A stretch of 64,000 nt of DNA from Falsiroseomonas oleicola (GTDB taxonomy: Bacteria; Pseudomonadota; Alphaproteobacteria; Acetobacterales; Acetobacteraceae). The stretch lies in NCBI RefSeq assembly GCF_019029495.1, contig NZ_JAERQM010000005.1:62001-126000 (forward strand), in the 5' to 3' direction. Below, in pieces: positions 50,475 through 59,016 of the stretch (positions are counted from its first letter, which is position 1; the number at the start of each line of letters is the position of its first letter). The position numbers and the translations under genes were made by a program. The notes under the pieces were generated by a model that saw nothing but the letters and a program-made list of their open reading frames with translations, ran no database searches and was not told the DNA's origin.

Positions 50475-51641
50475 TCAGGCCGGCAGCCCCTCCAGCAATT
50501 CCGCCTGCCATTGCAATTCGGCCTCCCCCAGCGCCCAGCTTCCCTCGGCGGTGGGGTGCACCACCTCGGCCGGCGCCAGGCCACCGAGCGCGATCTGCAC
50601 CTCCGCCGCCAGCCGCGCCGACCAGCCGGCGCTGTGGCACAGGCCGGCGATGGCGCGGCCGCTGCGCAGTGCCAGCGCCGCCTCCACACGCGCCTCCGTC
50701 ACCCCCGCCGCCTCCGCCAGGCGCAGCAGCAGCAGGTCGCGGTCGCCGGCCGCGGCGGCGGCGAAGAGCGAATCCTCCCCCGGCTCCGCCGCATCATCCT
50801 GCGCGGCGAGCTGCGCGGCGACCCGGCCACGCAGGCTGTCGGCCAGCCCCTCCGGCAGGTCGGTGCGCGCGGCGAGCACGCCCAGCAGGTGGTCCGTCAC
50901 GATCTCCCCCAGCGCGCGGGCGGCGCGGGGGGGCAGTTGCGCCCGGCGCACCAGGGCCGCCTGCCAGCTCGGCTGGTTGCCGGCGCCGGCCACCAGCCGG
51001 TCCAGCGTCGCCTCCCGGATCGCGGCGGAGGAATTGGCCAGCAGGGCGCTGACGGCGGAGGTATCCGTGGTCTGGGCGATGGCGTCGGAGACGTTTTCCG
51101 TCAGCGCCGGGCGGCGCGCGACGGCGCGGCGGGTGGCCGGTGCTGGCGGGTCGGCGATCAGCGCCAGCAGGTCCGCCTCGGTCAGCAGCGGCGACAGGCG
51201 GATCACCGGCTCCGCCACCGGCATGGCGGTGTCGCGCGCGAGCTGCAGGATCAGCTCCCGCGGCGCGTCCGGCATGTCGCGCACCACCTCGGCGATCGCC
51301 GCGCGCACCTCCACCGCCGTGTCCTGCACCAGCAGGGCGAGGGTGCCGGCGGAGAGCCGCATCATCCGGCTGCGGGCATTGGGGTCCAGCGTCGGCGCCA
51401 GGGTGGCGATGCGCCCGGCCAGCACGCGCCGCACCTCCGCATCCGCATCCGCCGCCAGCAGCCGGGCCACGGCCGGCGGCGTATGGGCATGGGCGGCCAC
51501 GGCCTGTCGCACCGATGCCACCTTGTCGGCGGCCAGATAGGTCAGCAGTTCCGGCGATGTGCCGGGCAGGCGCGCCACGGCCGTACGCGCGGCCGGGTCG
51601 CCATGCCGGGCGGCATGAATCGCCTCGGGGGTGTCTGTCAT
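50475..51641 (-). CDS. DUF2336 HEAT-repeat protein
   Basis: A 388-residue all-helical protein built of HEAT-like repeats of about 35 residues, e.g. GDPAARTAVARLPGTSPELLTYLA then DKVASVRQAVAAHAHTPPAV. The second half fits DUF2336. No membrane segment or enzyme motif. Such proteins are common in alphaproteobacteria and often accompany signalling genes. The ATGA overlap with the diguanylate cyclase gene shows translational coupling. Confidence 0.82.
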   Translation of the reverse strand: MTDTPEAIHAARHGDPAARTAVARLPGTSPELLTYLAADKVASVRQAVAAHAHTPPAVARLLAADADAEVRRVLAGRIATLAPTLDPNARSRMMRLSAGTLALLVQDTAVEVRAAIAEVVRDMPDAPRELILQLARDTAMPVAEPVIRLSPLLTEADLLALIADPPAPATRRAVARRPALTENVSDAIAQTTDTSAVSALLANSSAAIREATLDRLVAGAGNQPSWQAALVRRAQLPPRAARALGEIVTDHLLGVLAARTDLPEGLADSLRGRVAAQLAAQDDAAEPGEDSLFAAAAAGDRDLLLLRLAEAAGVTEARVEAALALRSGRAIAGLCHSAGWSARLAAEVQIALGGLAPAEVVHPTAEGSWALGEAELQWQAELLEGLPA

Positions 51642-52972
51642 CGACGGCGGTCCCCACGGGCCCGTTTCACCGCATACATGGCGGCATCTGCGCGGGCGAG
51701 CAGCGCCTCCACGGTCTCTCCCACCTCGGCGACGGCGATGCCGATGCTGGCGCGCAGCGCCGAGGGCCCCGCCTCCGGCCAGTCGGCCAGCGGGCCGGGC
51801 TCGCCGAGATCGGCCATGCGATAGGCCGCCTCGGCCGCCGAGCTGCCATGCAGCCAGAGGCAGAATTCGTCGCCGCCCAGCCGCGCCGCCAGGTCGCGCT
51901 CACTGGCCGCGCCGCGCAGCCGGGCGGCCATGCCGCGCAGCGCCGCATCGCCCACCTCATGGCCGAACTTGTCGTTCAGCGGCTTCAGCCCGTCCAGGTC
52001 GATGAAGACCAGCGCGCCGCCGGCCACCACCTGCCGGGTCAGGGCGCTGGTGAAGCCGCGCCGGTTCAGCAGGCCGGTCAGCCCGTCGCCATGCGCAGCA
52101 TCGGCCAGCGCGCGCTGGCGCAGCAGCTCGGCCCGCAGCGCCGCCATCGGCAGGGCGAGGGCCGCCAGCAGGTCGCGGTCGTCCGAATCGAGCACCGGCT
52201 GGTCCGGCCGGCGCCAGACCAGCAGGCAGGGGCCTGCCTCGGTCGGTGCCATGGCGAGATGCTGGGCGGCGACGCTGGTGCCGGGCGGGGGCAGGTGCGC
52301 CAAGGGCGGGTGGTCCTTCGTCACATGCGCCACGCGCCAGGTGCCGCCCTCCGGCTCCAGCAGCGCGGCGCCGTCGCAGGACAGGGCGGCGGGCAGGGCG
52401 GTCAGCATCGCCTCCAGCGCCGCCTCGGCGCCGCCCTGGCGCTGGCCGAGGCGCAGCAGGCGGCCGAGGGCATTGGCGCGGCGCAGCGCGCGCGCCGCCA
52501 CCTCCCCCCGACGTTCCGCCGCGGTGACGTCGCGGCCCACACCACGCAGCCCGGCTTCCTGCGGCAGAAGGGTGAATTCCAGGCAGGCCTGGCTGCCATC
52601 GGCGCAGACCAGCCAGGCCTTGGCGTGGCGCTGCCGCTGCCGTGCGGCGAAGGTGCCGCGGCCGAACAGGCCCGGCCCGAAGGCACCCGGGCCGAAGGGG
52701 CCGGGGCCGGGGGTCGCCATCAACGCCGATGCCGGCTTGCCGAGCAGCGTCTCCGCCACATGGCCGAGCACCAGGTCGGGGGCCAGGAAGGTGAAGCGGC
52801 CCTGCGCATCCGTCTCGAACATCAGGTCGGCTGAAAGCAGCGCGAAGTCGCGCCACCGCGACCGGCTTTCGACCAGCGCGGCGGCCAGGGCGTTGTGGTC
52901 CGGGGCGTTCTGGTCCGGGCCGTTCTGGTCCGGTGAGACCTGATCCGGAGATTGGGGAGACATTCCATCCAT
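51638..52972 (-). CDS. PAS/GGDEF diguanylate cyclase
   Basis: A 444-residue predicted c-di-GMP synthase. The GGDEF motif is intact in RLGGDEFCLWL near residue 358, with GDGLTGLLNRRGFTSAL near 294 at the domain start. No RxxD inhibitory site is seen at five residues before GGDEF. An N-terminal PAS-like domain (about 38-155) and a GAF-like linker (175-275) come first. The N-terminus contains a 5-residue repeat (S/G/A-P-D-Q/H-N/V, four times), and PAS carries a second short repeat of G-P-x-x-F. Probably acts with the DUF2336 protein. Confidence 0.88.
   Translation of the reverse strand: MDGMSPQSPDQVSPDQNGPDQNAPDHNALAAALVESRSRWRDFALLSADLMFETDAQGRFTFLAPDLVLGHVAETLLGKPASALMATPGPGPFGPGAFGPGLFGRGTFAARQRQRHAKAWLVCADGSQACLEFTLLPQEAGLRGVGRDVTAAERRGEVAARALRRANALGRLLRLGQRQGGAEAALEAMLTALPAALSCDGAALLEPEGGTWRVAHVTKDHPPLAHLPPPGTSVAAQHLAMAPTEAGPCLLVWRRPDQPVLDSDDRDLLAALALPMAALRAELLRQRALADAAHGDGLTGLLNRRGFTSALTRQVVAGGALVFIDLDGLKPLNDKFGHEVGDAALRGMAARLRGAASERDLAARLGGDEFCLWLHGSSAAEAAYRMADLGEPGPLADWPEAGPSALRASIGIAVAEVGETVEALLARADAAMYAVKRARGDRRR
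52891..52950 (-). repeat. Four 15-bp in-frame tandem repeats
   Basis: Units at 52891-52905, 52906-52920, 52921-52935 and the diverged 52936-52950 share TTCTGGTCCGG cores. They code for the 5-residue repeat in the diguanylate cyclase N-terminus. A change in copy number would keep frame. Confidence 0.7.
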
Positions 52973-53113
52973 GTGGGCAGCGTAATCAGACGCGGATGAA
53001 GGTGTGGTTAGCGCCGGAGATGAGGCACGCCGCGTTGACAGCGCGGAGGCGCCCTAGGCATGGTCCGACGGCACGCGCCGCGATGCGGCCCACCGCCGGA
53101 ACAGCCAGGACAT

Positions 53114-53950
53114 ATGCAGATGACGACGCCCCTCCAGGCCCAGATCGAGGCACTCTGGGCCCGCCGGGACACGCTGAACGCGCAGACCCAGGGCGAGGAC
53201 CGCCAGGCGGTCGAGACCGCGCTGGAGATGCTCGATTCGGGCAAGGCCCGCGTCGCGGAGAAGACCGCGGCGGGCTGGCAGGTGAACCAGTGGCTGAAGC
53301 AGGCGGTGCTGCTCTCCTTCCGCCTGAGCGACAGCGCGCCGATGGATGTGGGCCTTGGCGCCTATGACAAGGTGCCGCTGAAATTCGCCGACTGGGGCGC
53401 CAACCGCTTCAAGGAAGCCGGCTTCCGGGCCGTGCCGGGCGCCGTGGTGCGGCGTTCCGCCTATATCGCGCCGGGCGTGGTGCTGATGCCGTCCTTCGTG
53501 AACCTCGGCGCCTATGTCGACCAGAACACCATGGTGGACACCTGGGCGACGGTCGGGTCCTGCGCGCAGATCGGCAAGAACTGTCATATCTCCGGCGGCG
53601 CCGGCATCGGCGGGGTGCTGGAGCCGCTGCAGGCGAATCCGGTGGTGATCGAGGATGACTGCTTCGTCGGTGCCCGGTCCGAGGTGGCGGAAGGCGTGAT
53701 CGTGGAGACCGGCAGCGTGCTGTCCATGGGCGTCTTCCTCGGCGCCTCCACCAAGATCATCGACCGCGCGACGGGCGAGGTCTTCATGGGCCGCGTGCCG
53801 GCCTATTCCGTGGTGGTGCCGGGCAGCCTGCCGGGCAAGCCGCTGCCGGATGGCTCGCCGGGGCCGAGCCTGTATTGCGCCGTGATCGTGAAGCGGGTGG
53901 ATGCGCAGACCCGCTCGAAGACCTCGATCAACGAATTGCTGCGGGATTGA
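53114..53950 (+). CDS. dapD: Tetrahydrodipicolinate N-succinyltransferase
   Basis: Adds succinyl to tetrahydrodipicolinate in the succinylase branch of lysine/diaminopimelate synthesis. The 278 residues are a left-handed beta-helix transferase: [21 protein letters not shown] near 117-138, [20 protein letters not shown] near 145, and VEDDCF-like [14 protein letters not shown] near 180. The Tyr-Ser-Val-Val-Pro block precedes the C-terminal helix. AGGA lies 3 bp before ATG 53114 and 9 bp before ATG 53120; either may be used. Confidence 0.95.
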   Translation: MQMTTPLQAQIEALWARRDTLNAQTQGEDRQAVETALEMLDSGKARVAEKTAAGWQVNQWLKQAVLLSFRLSDSAPMDVGLGAYDKVPLKFADWGANRFKEAGFRAVPGAVVRRSAYIAPGVVLMPSFVNLGAYVDQNTMVDTWATVGSCAQIGKNCHISGGAGIGGVLEPLQANPVVIEDDCFVGARSEVAEGVIVETGSVLSMGVFLGASTKIIDRATGEVFMGRVPAYSVVVPGSLPGKPLPDGSPGPSLYCAVIVKRVDAQTRSKTSINELLRD

Positions 53951-53957
53951 TCGCCGG

Positions 53958-55091
53958 GTGAGGAACGACACGCCGGACCCGGTTCCGCTCGCCCAGGCGC
54001 TGATCCGCTGCCGCAGCGTCACCCCCGCCGATGACGGGGCGATGGCGGTGCTGGAAGCGGTGCTGGCGCCGCTCGGCTTCGCCTGCCACCGGCTGCGCTT
54101 CGGGGAGGTGGAGAATCTTTTTGCCGTTCGCGGCGAAAGCGGGCCGCATCTGATGTTCGCCGGCCACACCGATGTGGTGCCGCCGGGCGACGCTGGCTGG
54201 ACCGCCGACCCTTTCGGCGGGGAGGTGCGGGACGGCCTTCTGTATGGTCGCGGCGCCACGGACATGAAGGGCGGCGTCGCCGCCTGGATCACGGCGCTGC
54301 AGGACGTGCTGGCTCGGCGGCCTGACCTGCCCGGCACGCTCTCGCTCCTCATCACCGGCGACGAGGAAGGCCCGGCCATCGACGGCACCACCAAGGTGCT
54401 GGACTGGCTGGTGGAACAGTCGAAGATTCCGGATTGCTGCGTGGTGGGGGAGCCGACCAGCAAGGTGGTGCTGGGCGACACCATCAAGGTGGGCCGGCGC
54501 GGCAGCCTGAATGCGACGCTGACCGTCCACGGCACCCAGGGCCACAGCGCCTATCCGCAGCGCGCCGACAACCCTGTGCACCGCCTGGTCCGCGTGCTGG
54601 CGTCCCTGACGGCGGAGCCGCTGGACCAGGGCAGCGAATTCTTCGAGCCGACGACCCTTCAGGTCACAAGTTTCGATGTCGGCAATGCCGCCACCAACGT
54701 CATCCCGGCGATGGCGGTGGCGCGGCTGAACATCCGCTTCAACGACCTGCATACGGAGGCCAGCCTGACCGCGCATCTGCGCGCCGCGCTGGAAGGCGAG
54801 GCGCCGCGCCACGGGCTGGCGATTTCCTGCTCCGGCGAATCCTTCCTGACCCAGCCCGGCCCCTTCGTCGCCGCGCTGCAGGGCGCGGTGCGGGCGGAGA
54901 CGGGGCAGGAGCCGAAGCTGGATACCGGCGGCGGCACCTCCGACGCCCGCTTCATCGCGCGGTATTGCCCGGTGGCGGAACTCGGCGCGGTGGGCGCCAC
55001 CATGCACCAGGCCGATGAGTCGACGCCGGTGGCGGAGCTGCGCGCCCTGGCCCGGCTCTATGCCCGGGTGATCGAGGAGATCGTCGGCTGA
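53958..55091 (+). CDS. dapE: Succinyl-diaminopimelate desuccinylase
   Basis: Zinc hydrolase that removes succinate from N-succinyl-LL-diaminopimelate. The 377 residues include FAGHTDVVPPGD near 67, GRGATDMKGGVAAW near 98, and the catalytic GDEEGPAIDGT near 133. HSAYPQRADNPVH near 190 is family-specific. The GTG at 53958 was chosen (VRNDTPDPVPLAQALIR). It starts seven bases after dapD, and its stop overlaps the next gene. Confidence 0.96.
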   Translation: MRNDTPDPVPLAQALIRCRSVTPADDGAMAVLEAVLAPLGFACHRLRFGEVENLFAVRGESGPHLMFAGHTDVVPPGDAGWTADPFGGEVRDGLLYGRGATDMKGGVAAWITALQDVLARRPDLPGTLSLLITGDEEGPAIDGTTKVLDWLVEQSKIPDCCVVGEPTSKVVLGDTIKVGRRGSLNATLTVHGTQGHSAYPQRADNPVHRLVRVLASLTAEPLDQGSEFFEPTTLQVTSFDVGNAATNVIPAMAVARLNIRFNDLHTEASLTAHLRAALEGEAPRHGLAISCSGESFLTQPGPFVAALQGAVRAETGQEPKLDTGGGTSDARFIARYCPVAELGAVGATMHQADESTPVAELRALARLYARVIEEIVG

Positions 55092-55690
55092 GCGGCACCC
55101 CCAACCCGCCGGCCGAGCCGCCCCTGCGCCTGGCGATCACCGCCGGTCTGATCGGCGCGCTGCTGCTGGCGCGCGGCCAGGCGGCGGGGCTGGCGCTGAT
55201 GGAGACCACCACGGCCGGCGCGCGGCGGTCCTTCGCCGCGGCGCTGATCTGCCTGCCGGCCTTCCTGGCGCTGCGCTTCTTCGCCTGGGCCAGCCTGGAG
55301 GAGCCGACACTGGCGATCGGCCGGCCGCTGGTGGCGGAGCTGACCGGCTATGTCTATGGCTGGTCGCTGTTCGTCCTGGTCAGCCTGCCGGTGATCGCCG
55401 GCTGGGGCCGCGCCGCGCTGTGGCCGCGCTTCGTGGTGGCCTGGAACTGGATCAGCGTGGTGCAGTACCTGGCGCAGATCCTGCTCTCGGTACTGCTGGT
55501 CATCGGCCTGCCGCCCATCATCGGCCAGGGGCTGACGCTGGCGGTGGTGGGCTATTCGCTCTGGCTGGAATGGTTCATGGCGCGCGCGGCGCTGGGCATT
55601 TCCGGCGGGCGGGCGGTGGGGCTGGTGGTGATGGACCTGGCGCTCGGCCTGTTCATCGCGGGCTTCGTGCTGCGGCTCTCGACGGGCTGA
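55088..55690 (+). CDS. Multi-pass membrane protein, likely CTG start
   Basis: About 200 residues with four or five hydrophobic helices. The reading frame stays open upstream of the ATG at 55199 and codes for a plausible first helix (LAITAGLIGALLLARGQAAG). The only in-frame start candidate near dapE is a CTG at 55088, which overlaps the dapE TGA (CTGA) and has GGAGA six bases upstream. No ATG, GTG or TTG is in frame between. If the ATG is used, the protein is 163 residues and lacks this helix. Function unknown. Confidence 0.55.
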   Translation: MSGTPNPPAEPPLRLAITAGLIGALLLARGQAAGLALMETTTAGARRSFAAALICLPAFLALRFFAWASLEEPTLAIGRPLVAELTGYVYGWSLFVLVSLPVIAGWGRAALWPRFVVAWNWISVVQYLAQILLSVLLVIGLPPIIGQGLTLAVVGYSLWLEWFMARAALGISGGRAVGLVVMDLALGLFIAGFVLRLSTG

Positions 55691-55709
55691 CAAGAAAAGG
55701 GAGACGGGA

Positions 55710-56756
55710 ATGGGGACGCGCTACGAGGTGGCGGAGCTTCTGCGCTTCGCGACGGCGGCCTGCGCCGCAGCCGGGCTCGATCCGGAAAAGGCCCGCGCGG
55801 TGGCGGAGGTGCTGGTCGAGGGCGACCTCATGGGCCACGACACGCACGGGCTGGCGCTGCTGACGCCCTATCTCGATGCGCTGCTCTCGGGCGACATGCG
55901 CGCGAGCGGGGAGCCGGAGGTGGTCTCCGCCACCTCCGTCGCCGAGACCTGGGATGGCCGCAAGCTGCCCGGCCCCTGGCTGGTGCGGCGCGCCATCGGC
56001 AAGGCGGAGGCAGCCTCCGCCGCGCAGGGCATCGGCGTGGTCAGCATCGGCCGCTGCCACCATATCGGCTGCCTCGCCGCCTATGGCCCGCCGGTCGCCG
56101 CCGCCGGGCGGATGCTGCTGCTGACCTGTTCGGACCCGGCCACGGGTTCGGTCGCGCCCTGGGGCGGGACGCGGCGCATCTACACACCGAACCCGCTGGC
56201 CGCCGCCTGGCCGACGCCCGATGGGCCGGTGCTGATCGACGTGTCGATGTCCGTCACCACCAATGGCATGACCGGCCGCAAGCGGGCCGAGGGCAAGCTG
56301 TTCGACCACAAGGTGCTGCTGGATGCGGAGGGGACGCCGACGCGCGACCCCAATGCCTTCTGGGCCGATGGCACGCTGATGCCGCTCGGCGGGGTGGAGG
56401 CCGGGCATAAGGGCTTCGCCCTCGGCCTGCTGATCGAGGTGCTGACCAGCGCACTCGCCGGCCATGGCCGCGCCGATCGGCCTTCCGGCTGGGGTGCCTC
56501 CGTATTGGTGATGGTGATCGACCCGGCCCGCTTCGGCGGCACCGCGGCCTTCCTGCGGGAGACGGGGTGGATGGCCGATGCCGTCCATGCCAACCCGCCG
56601 AAGCCGGGCGGCGAGGCGCCGCGCCTGCCGGGCGAACGCGCCATGGCCCGCAAGGCCCGGGCGATGGCGGAGGGCGTGGCGCTGCACCCGGCCATTCCGC
56701 CGGCGCTGGTTAAGCTGGCGCAGCGCTTCGAACTGGCGCCGCCAGCGGCGGGCTGA
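55710..56756 (+). CDS. Ldh2-family malate/L-lactate-type dehydrogenase
   Basis: A 348-residue NAD(P)-dependent oxidoreductase of the Ldh2/MDH2 family (not Rossmann lactate dehydrogenase). Signature motifs are DLMGHDTHGLALLTPYL (38-54) with the conserved histidines, GRCHHIGCLAAYG near 112, and GGVEAGHKGFALGLLIEVLTSAL near 228. Possible substrates include malate, sulfolactate and ureidoglycolate; none is fixed by sequence. It begins 19 bp after the membrane protein gene and may be co-transcribed. Confidence 0.86.
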   Translation: MGTRYEVAELLRFATAACAAAGLDPEKARAVAEVLVEGDLMGHDTHGLALLTPYLDALLSGDMRASGEPEVVSATSVAETWDGRKLPGPWLVRRAIGKAEAASAAQGIGVVSIGRCHHIGCLAAYGPPVAAAGRMLLLTCSDPATGSVAPWGGTRRIYTPNPLAAAWPTPDGPVLIDVSMSVTTNGMTGRKRAEGKLFDHKVLLDAEGTPTRDPNAFWADGTLMPLGGVEAGHKGFALGLLIEVLTSALAGHGRADRPSGWGASVLVMVIDPARFGGTAAFLRETGWMADAVHANPPKPGGEAPRLPGERAMARKARAMAEGVALHPAIPPALVKLAQRFELAPPAAG

Positions 56757-56779
56757 CGACGCCTATTCGTCCTGACCTG

Positions 56780-56886
56780 CGGCCGGCGACGCCGGCCGAG
56801 CGGCCGAATGGCCGCCGCGCCCAGTGGCGCGCAGCCAGGCGGCCGGAGGCCGCGCCCGTCACGCCTTTGGCGTGCCTGCGGCACGC
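56780..56886. repeat. Cluster of five hairpins between convergent genes
   Basis: Stems GGCCGG/CCGGCC (56780-56796), GCGGCC/GGCCGC (56799-56814), GCGGCC/GGCCGC (56838-56852), CACGCC/GGCGTG (56859-56873) and GGCGTGCC/GGCACGCC (56868-56886). The last two share an arm, so only one can form at a time. A bidirectional terminator or REP-like element. Confidence 0.6.
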
Positions 56887-56907
56887 CTGACGGCAAGGGC
56901 CAATCCT

Positions 56908-58071
56908 TCAGCCGCGCGGACGCAGCCTGTCCGCCACCACGGCCACCACCACGCCGGCCAGCATCAGCGCCGCCATCGGCCGCGCCGTGTCCTCGGTCAG
57001 CGCACCGACCAGCCCGGCACCCAGCGCGGCCAGGGCGAATTGCAGCGTGCCCAGCAGGGCGGAGGCGCTGCCCGCCCGCACGCCATGCCGCGCCAGCGCG
57101 CCGACGGCGGAATTGGGAAAGACCAGCCCGGTGCAGGCCAGCGTCACGCAGGCCGGCAGGTACAGGCCGAGGAAGCCGCCCGTCCCGGTGAAGGCGAAGA
57201 AGGTCAGCAGCGCCACCGCCAGCAGGCACACCGTCAGCGCCAGCCGCGGCACATGGCTGCCGATCCGGCCGAGCAGCCAGGGGTTCAGCTGCGTCATGCC
57301 GATGAAGCCGGTGGCGCTGAGGGCGAACAGCAGGCCGAACTCCGCCGGTGCGATGCCGTATTGCGCGATATAGACCTCCGGCGCGCCGGCAATGAAGGCG
57401 AAGACCAGGAACATGGTCGCCCCGCCCATCACCGCATTGGACAGGAAGCCGCGCTCCACCCCGATGCGGCCGAAATCGCCGATCAGCGCCAGCGGCGACC
57501 GGCGCAGCCGGCGCTCCGGTGGCAGCGTCTCCGGCAGCAGCCAGGCCGCCAGCAGGCAGGAGATCAGGCCGTAGCTGGCCGAGACCCAGAAGATGGCGCG
57601 CCAGCCGCCGCCCAGCAGCAGCACCCCGCCCAGCGTCGGCGCCAGGATCGGCGCCGCGCCCATCACCAGCATCAGCCGCGACATCAGCCGCGCCGCGTCC
57701 ATCCCGGTGGCGAGGTCGCGCACCATGGCGCGCGGGATCACCGCGCTGGCGGCGCCACCGAAGGCCGCCAGGCAGCGCCAGGCGGAGAGTTGCAGCATAT
57801 CCGCCGACAGGGCGCAGCCGATCGAGGCGACCGTATAGACCGCCGTGCCGATGATGAGCGGCCGGCGCCGCCCCAGCCGGTCCGCCAGCGTGCCCTGGAC
57901 CAACTGGCCCACCGCCAGCCCGATGAACCAGGCGGAGAGGGTTGCCTGCACCCCGCCCCAGCCGGTGCCCAACTCCGCCTCGATGGCGGGGAAGGCGGGC
58001 AGGTACATGTCGGTGGAAAGCGGGCCGACGGCGGTGAGGAAGCCGAGCAGCAGGGGCAGCCAGCGGGGCAT
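56908..58071 (-). CDS. Bcr/CflA-family multidrug MFS exporter
   Basis: A 387-residue MFS transporter with twelve hydrophobic helices. It begins MPRWLPLLLGFLTAVGPLST, and the motif STDMYLPAFPAIEAEL near 18-33 is typical of Bcr/CflA proteins. Motif A is GTLADRLGRRRPLIIGT near 58. It probably exports drugs or sulfonamide-like compounds. ATG 58071; the upstream in-frame extension has no support. Divergence from other families is not sharp. Confidence 0.85.
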   Translation of the reverse strand: MPRWLPLLLGFLTAVGPLSTDMYLPAFPAIEAELGTGWGGVQATLSAWFIGLAVGQLVQGTLADRLGRRRPLIIGTAVYTVASIGCALSADMLQLSAWRCLAAFGGAASAVIPRAMVRDLATGMDAARLMSRLMLVMGAAPILAPTLGGVLLLGGGWRAIFWVSASYGLISCLLAAWLLPETLPPERRLRRSPLALIGDFGRIGVERGFLSNAVMGGATMFLVFAFIAGAPEVYIAQYGIAPAEFGLLFALSATGFIGMTQLNPWLLGRIGSHVPRLALTVCLLAVALLTFFAFTGTGGFLGLYLPACVTLACTGLVFPNSAVGALARHGVRAGSASALLGTLQFALAALGAGLVGALTEDTARPMAALMLAGVVVAVVADRLRPRG

Positions 58072-58153
58072 GGTCGTCCTGGGAAGGTTGCGTCCAGCCT
58101 TGCCCAGCCATGCCCCGCGACGCCACCCCGAATATGCGGGGGGCGGCCCTGCG

Positions 58154-58774
58154 TCAGCCAGGCTGATCGACACCTTCCCGGTTCACCTTGAAGGCATTGG
58201 GCGGCGGGTAGGTGGCGGCCAGCCAGGCCGGCCCGCCATGGGCGATCCAGGCGCCAGCCGCGACCTGCGCGCAGGCAACGAGGATGGCGAGGTCCACCGG
58301 CCGCATCGCATGCCGCGCCTGGGCGGCCATGATGAGCATGCCATGGAAATCGCCCTGCCAGAGGATGGGCGCGAAGATGGTGGAGCCCATGCGCGAGGTC
58401 TTCAGGTATTGCCGGAAGCCGTCATGCTCGTCCGTGTTTTCCAGCAGCAGCTTGCGGCGGCTGGCATGGACACGGCCCGGATGGCCGCCATCGATCGGCA
58501 CCAGCAGCCGTTCCTGGTCTGGCGGGAAGCCGATGCTGCCCACCAGCATATGGTACTGCCGGTCGGGCGTGACGAAGAAGCTGCCGGCGATGAAGTAGTC
58601 GCGCTCGCCGGGCTTCAGCGCGCCGGGGCGCGCATGCGCCTCGCGGTCGCCGAGCAGGTCGAAGCAGCCCTGCGCCAGCGCGCGGATGGCTTCCTCCGGC
58701 CCTGCTGCTGCCAGGGCGGCGGCGCCGGCGGTCTCGATCATGGCGAGGCCCTTGCAGACGATATCGCTGCCCAT
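58154..58774 (-). CDS. GAF domain protein
   Basis: A 206-residue cytoplasmic protein made of one GAF-like domain (about 60-190). Its features are YFIAGSFFVTPDRQYHMLVGSI, PIDGGHPGRVHASRRKLLLEN and FAPILWQGDFHGMLIMAAQA. No output domain is attached, so it may sense a small ligand and act on another protein. AAGGAG serves the ATG at 58774. A perfect 16-bp palindrome lies just upstream, and the gene diverges from a branched-chain-type ABC transporter operon, suggesting shared control. Confidence 0.7.
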   Translation of the reverse strand: MGSDIVCKGLAMIETAGAAALAAAGPEEAIRALAQGCFDLLGDREAHARPGALKPGERDYFIAGSFFVTPDRQYHMLVGSIGFPPDQERLLVPIDGGHPGRVHASRRKLLLENTDEHDGFRQYLKTSRMGSTIFAPILWQGDFHGMLIMAAQARHAMRPVDLAILVACAQVAAGAWIAHGGPAWLAATYPPPNAFKVNREGVDQPG

Positions 58775-58790
58775 TCATCCGGCTCCTTGA

Positions 58791-58806
58791 ATTTGTCCGG
58801 ACAAAT
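58791..58806. promoter_or_regulatory. 16-bp perfect palindrome, probable GntR-type operator
   Basis: ATTTGTCCGGACAAAT is fully self-complementary. Its TNGTN(n)NACNA core matches operators of FadR/FCD-type GntR regulators. It lies 17 bp upstream of the GAF gene and in the control region shared with the liv operon. Confidence 0.55.
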
Positions 58807-59016
58807 CTTCGGGCCTGGTTCGCGGGCCTGTCAAGCAGGGGGGGGCGGACCTGGCTGCGACAGGCCGTCGGACCTTCCAACAGATTGATCCGTTTACCCG
58901 CTTGCGCAGCGCACTCGCAGCATCAACAATGCAGCAGAAGCGCATCGGCCATGCGTCTGGATTGCAACGGCGATTCGGGCGGAGGCGCTGCAACAAACAA
59001 TTGGGGGCGTCCACGA

